Below, in pieces: positions 5,597-10,688 of a DNA stretch of 10,688 nt. Positions within the stretch are counted from its first letter, which is position 1; each line of letters starts with the position of its first letter. The notes below the pieces were generated by a model. That model worked only from the letters and a program-made list of their open reading frames with translations. It ran no database searches and was not told where the DNA came from. Both the position numbers and the translations under genes were made by a program. Origin of the DNA: 2-12-FULL-41-17 sp964562855 (GTDB lineage: Bacteria > Patescibacteriota > Microgenomatia > Curtissbacterales > GWA2-41-24); contig CAZLVB010000027.1 in the NCBI GenBank assembly GCA_964562855.1, positions 1 to 10,688 of the forward strand, read 5' to 3'.

Positions 5597-8593
5597 TCAG
5601 GAAATTTTAGCAAGGCTAAACGGACAGATGCTATTATATGCACAATAATTGCATGCAGGCTCGCGGCCGAAATATTTTGGGTTGGCCACAAAATTGTTAT
5701 TTTTGATATCACGGCGGATGTTTTCGGCAGTTTCCAAAATCAAGGTTTCAGTTTTTTTCAGATCTTTTTCTGCTGGCTGACACACACCCTCTATTCCTGT
5801 TTCTAAAAAATGGAGTTTTAACTCGTGGGGAATAATTTTAAAGCGTTTAAAGTAGTACAGTGCATAGACTGAAAGTTGGGTTGATTCTTTAGCCTGGTTA
5901 TTTGCCCTATCCTGATCGATATTTTCAGAAGTTTTATAGTCGATGATAGTAATTTTAGAATCTTTTTCTATGTCAACTCTGTCAAAACGTCCGGTGATAG
6001 TTACCCCTTCTAAGGAAAAATTAAAACCTGATTCAATTAGAGCCGGCAACTCTTTAGATTTTATTTCTCTTTTGTAAAAATTGCTCAAAGCAAGCTTACC
6101 TCGAGCCTTGCGGCGTTCTTCGTGTTCAATCGTCAAAAATCCCTCACTATCCCAAGCATTTTCGAAGACTTCTAAAACTTGAGGTAAGGTTAAAACCTTG
6201 CCGTTTTTCTTAGATCTTAAAAATACGGCAACCGCGCTGTGCAGAGCCGAGCCGTAAACAATCGCGTGATGTCGAAGAATCGGTACTCTTAATACATGGA
6301 TATAACGATATTTGTATGCACATGTTAAGTAGTCATCAACGGCTCCTTGTGTGAGCTTTAAAACGTCAACGTCAAATAACAATGGTTGACTGGTCTTGAC
6401 AGGGGTAGGGGCAAATTTTTCAATTTTTTCAATCGCAGAAAGACGTGTTAGAGCCACGTCTGGTTTTGGTTTATCAAGGGCTTCCAGAACAAATGGTGAT
6501 ACTTTCTTGATTCGTTTGCCGCCGACATCCCGTGAATAGGAAAAATAAAGTAAATCTTTGGCTCTTGTCATACCAACATAAAAAAGGCGTCTTTCTTCCT
6601 GCATGTGCCAATCTCCTGCCGGTAATGTTTCTTTGATCAACGCTTCTGGGACCTCGATAGCATCGCCCATCTGTCGGGTCGGAAATCGGTCGGAAACCAG
6701 ATTCACCAAAAATACGACTTTAAATTCCAAGCCTTTAGCCCCATGGACGGTCATGACATTGACAGCGTCGAGCTCCGGGTCAAACTGGACAGTCGCAGGA
6801 TCGTCTCCAGCATTTCTTATCGCTTCCAGGTAATCGACAAACTGGGCAACCGTTTCTGCACGTGCAACGTCTGCAAATTCCTTGATCTTGTCGAAAAATT
6901 TGGCGATATTTTGAATTTTAATAGTCCCTTCGACACCATCTTCGCGTTCAAGCCTTTTGAGGTAGCCGGTCCTTTTAAGAAAATCGTAGGTAACTTTGCC
7001 GACATTTTCGCGGCGTGAAAGCGCTATAGCCTCCTCGAGATCCAAAATGACTTTATCTATAATCGCCCGTGACTCATTGGAAATTTCAAGATCTTCATTT
7101 TTAATCACATCGAGATTTTTTAAAACATAATAAAGAGAACGTGTCTTTCTTCGTGCGTAGGATGTCAACTTGACAGCATCGGTTGGCGGCAGGCGGTAAA
7201 TGTCAGACGTTACAAGATTAAAAAGATTAAGACTGTCTTCGAAATTAGAAATAGCAATTAAAAAAGAGATCAGCGTGCCAACTTCTTCCTGTTGATAGAG
7301 ACCACTAGATCCGACAAACTTATGAGGAATTCCCTTCATATTCAGGGCCCGCAGGAAATGGTCTGCAAGGGAATTGGCGCGGACAAGGATAGCGAAGTCG
7401 CGGTAGGTGTAACTGGTACCTGGTGTCTGGTTTCTGGTTGCCGGTTTCTTTTTTTTAGCCATCAGCTTTTCAATTTCGGCGGCAACAAGATCGGCCTCTT
7501 CAGAAATAGTGTCGGTGAATAATTCTTGTGGGGGTAGCCCTTGACCTTTGGGTGATTTTAACTTTTTGTTGATTTTGTTTTTTACCTCTAATCTGTCTGG
7601 ATCGTTGTGACCAATAAGCCGGTACGCTGAATCTAAAATTGCTTGAGTCGAGCGATAATTTTGGGTTAAAACGACTTGCTTTGCTTTTGGGAAATCGTTG
7701 ACAAACTGCATGATATTGGAAATTGCGGCTCCGCGAAACTTATAAATCGACTGATCATCGTCGCCTACAACACAAATGTTTCGATGTCTAAGCGATAGGA
7801 GTTTAACTAAGATGTTCTGAGCGAAATTTGTGTCCTGGTATTCGTCGACTAAAATATATTTAAATTTTTCCTGATAAGTTCTTAAGATTTTCGGTCTTTT
7901 TTCAAAAAGCCCGACTGTCTTTATCATCTGATCGCCGAAATCCAAAAATCCGGCTTCATCTTTAAACCTTTCATAAGATTCATAGGCAGCTGATAGCTCT
8001 TGATATTTTTTTGCTTCAATTTTTGTTTCCCTTCGGGCCAGAACACCCTCAGGGCCGGTGGCCTGATTTTTGGCGCCAGTCGCAAGCCGTTTGACGTGTC
8101 GCGAAAAATCGTTCGGCGAAATATCTTCGTCTTTAAGCCGAGAAAAAAATGCAAGGATCGCCGAGATAAATTTGGTGGGGTTAGAGAGCGGCCGAAAATA
8201 ATCCAGCTGGAACCTAAAAAGATTCTGCTGGAAAAATAAGACCTGTTGGGGGCGGGAAAGAATCTTAAAATCGGGAGAAAGACCAACCTCCAGGGCATTT
8301 TCGCGAAGAATTCGGTCGCCAAAGGCATGAAATGTAGAAATCCAGGTTTCGAAAAAGCCGTAAGGAACAAGTATGTCGACCCGCTCTTCCATTTCTGCAG
8401 CTGCTTTGTCTGTAAAAGTAAGGGCTAAAATTTCAGAAGGCTTGGCCAGTCTTTTTTCGATGATGTAGGCGATTCTTCTGGCAATCACCGCGGTCTTGCC
8501 GGTACCGGCCCCGGCAATAATCAGAAGCGGCCCATCGGTCGTTGTAACTGCTTTTTTCTGCTCTTCGTTTAAGTCTTTTAAGCTATTGGGCAT
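5597..8593 (-). CDS. UvrD-like helicase fused to a Cas4/AddB-type Fe-S PD-(D/E)XK nuclease
   Basis: A 998-residue helicase-nuclease, probably for double-strand break end resection and recombination. Helicase part: Walker A AGAGTGKT (27-34), LTFTDKAA (58-65), STFHAF (86-91), DEYQD (250-254), VVGDDDQSIYKFRGA (275-289), LTQNYRST (309-316), VHGAKGLEF (616-624) and VGMTRA (673-678). Nuclease part: GSALHSAV (781-788), GRFDRVD (868-874), IIDYKTS (883-889; Asp885, Lys887) and QLSVYALYY (906-914). Cys758 together with C-x2-C-x5-C at 981, 984 and 990 forms the four-Cys 4Fe-4S pattern of AddB/Cas4 nucleases. The layout resembles a subunit of actinobacterial AdnAB or a RecB/AddA-like protein; no partner subunit is seen here. 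Residues 383-394 are encoded by a heptamer-repeat tract (7413-7447) in the loop before a conserved FAILVRAN strand. The ATG at 8593 fits the family start; TAAGAT (8604-8599) upstream is a possible -10 that would again leave almost no leader. Confidence 0.93.
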   Translation of the reverse strand: MPNSLKDLNEEQKKAVTTTDGPLLIIAGAGTGKTAVIARRIAYIIEKRLAKPSEILALTFTDKAAAEMEERVDILVPYGFFETWISTFHAFGDRILRENALEVGLSPDFKILSRPQQVLFFQQNLFRFQLDYFRPLSNPTKFISAILAFFSRLKDEDISPNDFSRHVKRLATGAKNQATGPEGVLARRETKIEAKKYQELSAAYESYERFKDEAGFLDFGDQMIKTVGLFEKRPKILRTYQEKFKYILVDEYQDTNFAQNILVKLLSLRHRNICVVGDDDQSIYKFRGAAISNIMQFVNDFPKAKQVVLTQNYRSTQAILDSAYRLIGHNDPDRLEVKNKINKKLKSPKGQGLPPQELFTDTISEEADLVAAEIEKLMAKKKKPATRNQTPGTSYTYRDFAILVRANSLADHFLRALNMKGIPHKFVGSSGLYQQEEVGTLISFLIAISNFEDSLNLFNLVTSDIYRLPPTDAVKLTSYARRKTRSLYYVLKNLDVIKNEDLEISNESRAIIDKVILDLEEAIALSRRENVGKVTYDFLKRTGYLKRLEREDGVEGTIKIQNIAKFFDKIKEFADVARAETVAQFVDYLEAIRNAGDDPATVQFDPELDAVNVMTVHGAKGLEFKVVFLVNLVSDRFPTRQMGDAIEVPEALIKETLPAGDWHMQEERRLFYVGMTRAKDLLYFSYSRDVGGKRIKKVSPFVLEALDKPKPDVALTRLSAIEKIEKFAPTPVKTSQPLLFDVDVLKLTQGAVDDYLTCAYKYRYIHVLRVPILRHHAIVYGSALHSAVAVFLRSKKNGKVLTLPQVLEVFENAWDSEGFLTIEHEERRKARGKLALSNFYKREIKSKELPALIESGFNFSLEGVTITGRFDRVDIEKDSKITIIDYKTSENIDQDRANNQAKESTQLSVYALYYFKRFKIIPHELKLHFLETGIEGVCQPAEKDLKKTETLILETAENIRRDIKNNNFVANPKYFGREPACNYCAYNSICPFSLAKIS
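7413..7447. repeat. Tandem heptamer tract CTGGTNN x5 inside the helicase-nuclease gene
   Basis: Five consecutive 7-nt units on the plus strand: CTGGTAC, CTGGTGT, CTGGTTT, CTGGTTG, CCGGTTT. The first five bases are constant apart from one C in the last unit; the last two vary. On the coding (minus) strand this reads as ACCAG repeats and encodes residues 383-394, within a basic, low-complexity loop following KKKK. Unlike the tract in the first helicase, no inverted second arm is seen. Confidence 0.8.
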
Positions 8594-8693
8594 TTCTTAT
8601 CTTATCGTGCACTTCAGTTAAAGTGGCTGTATTTTAACACGTAATTGAGCTTAAACTGTTACGATTTTAATTAATTTTCGTTTAGTTTGGTGT

Positions 8694-9110
8694 ATGCAAA
8701 GAATTTTGCCTGTATTTACTGGCTTTTTTCTTCTTGCTAATTTCCCGTTTTTGGGCTTTGGTAGTCATGCACAAATTGTCACAAGCTGTGATGCGTCGGC
8801 GCAATGGAGAAATCACGGCGCATATGTTTCCTGCGTAGCCCATACGCAGACTGGGGGGGCTGATGTTTCGGTTGCTGCAAAGTCGGATATCGGTAAGGAG
8901 GATAATGACGAAGATGAAAACGAACCAGATGAGGTTGAAGTTTCACCTAGTCCAAGCCCATCACCAGAAGTTTTTCCATCTCCTGGGGCAAGTCCAACAC
9001 CCGAAGCAACAGTAACCGTAACGTCACAAGCATCGATAAATTCAGAAATAATTGGTAAAATTATTGAGAGATTGGAAAACTGGCTAGATCGCCTGCAAGA
9101 TCTTCTGTAG
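8694..9110 (+). CDS. Small secreted protein of unknown function with Ser/Pro linker
   Basis: A 138-residue protein not assignable to a named family. Seen: a signal peptide with hydrophobic core 4-22 and a likely cleavage after SHA (Ala26); a short module with Cys32 and Cys47 containing QWRNHGAYVSCVAH (37-50); an acidic stretch rich in Asp/Glu (69-83); a linker of SP, PSP and PTPE units (84-105); and a C-terminal amphipathic helix (116-138). The two Cys could form a disulfide outside the membrane. An NHGxYVSxVAH-like motif is, as far as I recall, recurrent in short exported prokaryotic proteins, but I know no function for it. The ATG at 8694 directly precedes the signal peptide; TGT-TACGAT (8657-8665) upstream is a possible extended -10. 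It is divergent from the helicase-nuclease gene. Confidence 0.7.
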   Translation: MQRILPVFTGFFLLANFPFLGFGSHAQIVTSCDASAQWRNHGAYVSCVAHTQTGGADVSVAAKSDIGKEDNDEDENEPDEVEVSPSPSPSPEVFPSPGASPTPEATVTVTSQASINSEIIGKIIERLENWLDRLQDLL

Positions 9111-9153
9111 GCCCAACTCCTAAACTATATAACTATAACTCTATACCAATTTC

Positions 9154-9165
9154 TGACGATCGTCA
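9154..9165. promoter_or_regulatory. 12-bp perfect palindrome, possible operator
   Basis: TGACGATCGTCA is a perfect palindrome lying between TTCTGA (9151-9156, weak -35) and TATAAA (9174-9179, possible -10), in the gap upstream of the C39-like peptidase gene. That position would suit a repressor site. The upstream promoter is itself uncertain. Confidence 0.3.
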
Positions 9166-9204
9166 CAAAAGGGTATAAAATCAAAGCTGTTTTCAATAAA
9201 AGCT

Positions 9205-9210
9205 TATAAT
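9205..9210 (+). promoter_or_regulatory. -10 box of the C39-like peptidase gene
   Basis: A perfect TATAAT ends 7 nt before the ATG at 9218, so transcription would begin at about 9217 and the mRNA would be leaderless. No clear -35 is visible. This spacing argues for the ATG at 9218 rather than the TTG at 9215. Confidence 0.5.
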
Positions 9211-9217
9211 TCAGTTG

Positions 9218-9838
9218 ATGATTAAATACGATGTTCCGTTTTATTCAAACACAAAAGATAACACACACTGTGTTCAAGCCTGCTTTAAAAGTATTCTGAA
9301 ATTTTTTCTTCCGGGTCGCAATTTTTCCTTTAAGACGCTGGATCAAATGTCTAAAAAAGCCGAAGGCAAAGGTACCTGGTTTATTCCTATGTACATTGAA
9401 CTTAAGAATTTGGGTTTTGACATATTAGAGATTTACGACTTTGACTACCAACGTTTTTACAAAGAGGGAGAAAAATATTTGCGGAAAGTTTTAAGCGAGG
9501 AACAAGTTGATTGGTATTTGGCAAAAAGTAACCTGCTCGCTGTTAAAAATTCACTTCCTGAATTCTTGGATTTAATCAAGCCAGCACTGAGAAAAGCGAC
9601 TATTAAGGATTTTGAAGAGTTGCTTTCGCAAGGCTATTTAATAATTTCCGATGTCAATTACTACGCGATCCAGGAAAAGCCGGGCTACGCTTCCCATGCA
9701 GTTGTTGTTTTCGGTTTTGACGATGAAAATCTTTACCTGCACGATCCTGGGTTACCGCCAAGGAAAAACGTCAATGTCAGTAAGAAATTATTTCAAAAAG
9801 CCGGAGGCGACAATCTTTCAGCTTTCAAACTTTCCTAG
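9218..9838 (+). CDS. C39-like papain-fold cysteine peptidase family protein
   Basis: A 206-residue protein with the layout of the peptidase C39-like family: an N-terminal VPFYSN (6-11), then DNTHCVQACFKSIL (14-27) with candidate catalytic Cys18, a long helical middle part, and a C-terminal GYASHAVVVFGF (157-168) with His160 followed by LYLHDPG (172-178) with Asp176. This is the Cys...His...Asp order of the fold. Family members cut double-glycine leader peptides when fused to ABC transporters, but many stand-alone ones have unknown substrates. The Gln that usually forms the oxyanion hole appears to be Asn11, and the usual CGPA around the Cys is CVQA, so activity is uncertain. No signal peptide or membrane helix is seen, suggesting a cytoplasmic protein. 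It ends 4 nt from the convergent rmuC stop, without room for a separate terminator. Confidence 0.7.
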   Translation: MIKYDVPFYSNTKDNTHCVQACFKSILKFFLPGRNFSFKTLDQMSKKAEGKGTWFIPMYIELKNLGFDILEIYDFDYQRFYKEGEKYLRKVLSEEQVDWYLAKSNLLAVKNSLPEFLDLIKPALRKATIKDFEELLSQGYLIISDVNYYAIQEKPGYASHAVVVFGFDDENLYLHDPGLPPRKNVNVSKKLFQKAGGDNLSAFKLS

Positions 9839-9842
9839 CTTT

Positions 9843-10688
9843 TTACTTTAATTTTTTAGAGACTTTCTCTTCTATTGTTTGCACCGTTGATATACGAGAG
9901 CTTAGACGGCTGAATCGAGTATTGACGTCGTCTGAAGATGCGGCGGCGTTTTTGACGTGCTTGGTCAGAACTCCAAGTGAGACGCCGAATTTGTTGGTTT
10001 CATCGCCGATTTCGCGAAGAGCTGCCAAAATTTGTCCTGCCTGTTTTTCGATTCTAGACCCTTCCAGCGACATGATAATTGCCCGCAGATAGGCATATAG
10101 GGTGTTTGGAGAAACCGGGCGGACGCGTTTTTGGTAGGCGTAATCGTCAATTTCCGGATTATTGGTCAGAATTTCGTAATAGACTGGTTCTGCCGGAATA
10201 TACATTAGTGCAAAATCCAGGGTTCCTTCTTGCGGACGAATGTATTTACTCGCGATTGCATCAATGTGCTTTTTTACGTCAGTCACAAAAGATTTGCGGT
10301 GAAGAACTTGTTCATGTTCGTCTTTGGCCTTGCTCATTTTTCTAAAGTTTTCCATGGGAAATTTAGCATCGATCGGAATAATTCCTTGCTCCAGTTTCAG
10401 GGCAGCGTCGACAATTTCGCCCCCTTTAAAGGCATACTGCAGATGAAAATGTTGTTTGGGCAAAGCCTGACCCAAAAGGTCTTTAAGTATAGACTCGCCT
10501 ATTTGACCGCGTAGTTTGGGGGATCTTAAAAATTCCTGCAGATCGCGCATACTTCTTCCTAGTTCGGTCATTTCGCCAATTTGTTGTTTTACCCCGGCTA
10601 TCACCTGTGCAGCTTTATCGAGTCTTTCTGAAATAACTTTGTTTTGATTGACCATAGAGCTGGTATTTTTATCCATCGAACCGCGCAT
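9843..10688 (-). CDS. rmuC: RmuC-family DNA recombination protein (5' end cut by window edge)
   Basis: RmuC limits inverted-repeat-stimulated rearrangements in E. coli and has a PD-(D/E)XK-like nuclease fold. The 281 codons visible cover a helical, probably coiled-coil lead-in (1-50) and the RmuC domain: LRSPKLRGQIGE (54-65), EIVDAAL (91-97), IPIDAKFP (104-111), LDFALMYIPAEPVYYEIL (157-174) and the C-terminal helices. Glu65, Asp94, Asp107 and Lys109 are candidate catalytic residues, giving a D-x-K pattern. An ATG falls exactly at the window edge, but full-length RmuC is usually longer, with an N-terminal membrane helix and more coiled coil, so this Met is probably internal and the gene continues beyond. 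It is convergent with the C39-like gene. Confidence 0.93.
   Translation of the reverse strand: MRGSMDKNTSSMVNQNKVISERLDKAAQVIAGVKQQIGEMTELGRSMRDLQEFLRSPKLRGQIGESILKDLLGQALPKQHFHLQYAFKGGEIVDAALKLEQGIIPIDAKFPMENFRKMSKAKDEHEQVLHRKSFVTDVKKHIDAIASKYIRPQEGTLDFALMYIPAEPVYYEILTNNPEIDDYAYQKRVRPVSPNTLYAYLRAIIMSLEGSRIEKQAGQILAALREIGDETNKFGVSLGVLTKHVKNAAASSDDVNTRFSRLSSRISTVQTIEEKVSKKLK

Noticed and set aside
5597..5712. N-terminal extension of the methyltransferase frame up to 5712
   Set aside because: It overlaps the conserved C-terminal Fe-S cysteines of the helicase-nuclease and does not match the methyltransferase family; the ATG at 5595, 1 nt after the upstream stop, gives the expected N-terminal membrane helix.
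8030..8095. Extra segment of the helicase-nuclease (about residues 171-195) as a third repeat insertion
   Set aside because: The DNA contains GGCC-rich inverted bits but no regular 7-nt period, so repeat origin cannot be supported.
7924..8370. 148-codon minus-strand frame inside the helicase-nuclease gene, other frame
   Set aside because: It lies entirely within the conserved helicase coding region and shows no family resemblance.
8610..8625. CACTT/AAGTG inverted repeat in the divergent gap before the small secreted protein gene
   Set aside because: Only five pairs with a 6-nt spacer, which is expected by chance in a gap of this size.

Overview
The window reads as a piece of chromosome from a small-genome bacterium, most likely a member of the Candidate Phyla Radiation (Patescibacteria, perhaps Microgenomates-like). 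This is inferred from gene style: compact or trimmed versions of universal proteins, small secreted proteins with Ser/Pro linkers and C-terminal helices, start codons with no Shine-Dalgarno sequence, -10 boxes placed directly against start codons, and heptanucleotide tandem repeats inside coding genes. TGA is used as a normal stop (thioredoxin and helicase-nuclease genes) and Trp is encoded by TGG, so the code is standard and not the Gracilibacteria/SR1 code.

Layout. 1-470, minus strand: a short thioredoxin followed by the overlapping start of triosephosphate isomerase, which runs off the left edge. 553-3222, plus strand: a UvrD/PcrA-type helicase carrying a palindromic heptamer insertion, then an RnfD/NqrB-like membrane protein 18 nt downstream. 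3166-3699, minus strand: an anchored extracytoplasmic protein with one Ig-like domain, whose 3' end overlaps the RnfD-like gene by 57 bp. 3755-4765, plus strand: a FemAB-family aminoacyltransferase of cell-wall synthesis, divergent from the Ig-like gene. 4766-5070: an AT-rich gap with a good plus-strand promoter and hairpins but no gene. 5071-8593, minus strand: a 998-aa UvrD helicase fused to a Cas4/AddB-like Fe-S nuclease, followed 1 nt later by a membrane-tethered methyltransferase of the FAM173/ATPSCKMT type. 8694-9110 and 9218-9838, plus strand: a small secreted protein of unknown function and a C39-like cysteine peptidase. 9843-10688, minus strand: RmuC, cut by the right edge.

Functional picture. 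Three genes serve DNA maintenance (two SF1A helicases, one with a nuclease, and the RmuC nuclease-like protein), three or four act at the envelope (FemAB enzyme, Ig-like anchored protein, small secreted protein, RnfD-like protein), and the rest are core metabolism and redox. No phage, transposase, CRISPR array, rRNA or tRNA was seen. The most unusual structure is the pair of independent heptanucleotide-repeat tracts, one in each helicase gene. The first is a roughly 73-bp imperfect palindrome built from 7-mers and translated in frame into a loop of the helicase. A second theme is leaderless-looking transcription: three clear -10 boxes lie so close to their ATG that the transcript would begin at or within a few bases of the start codon.
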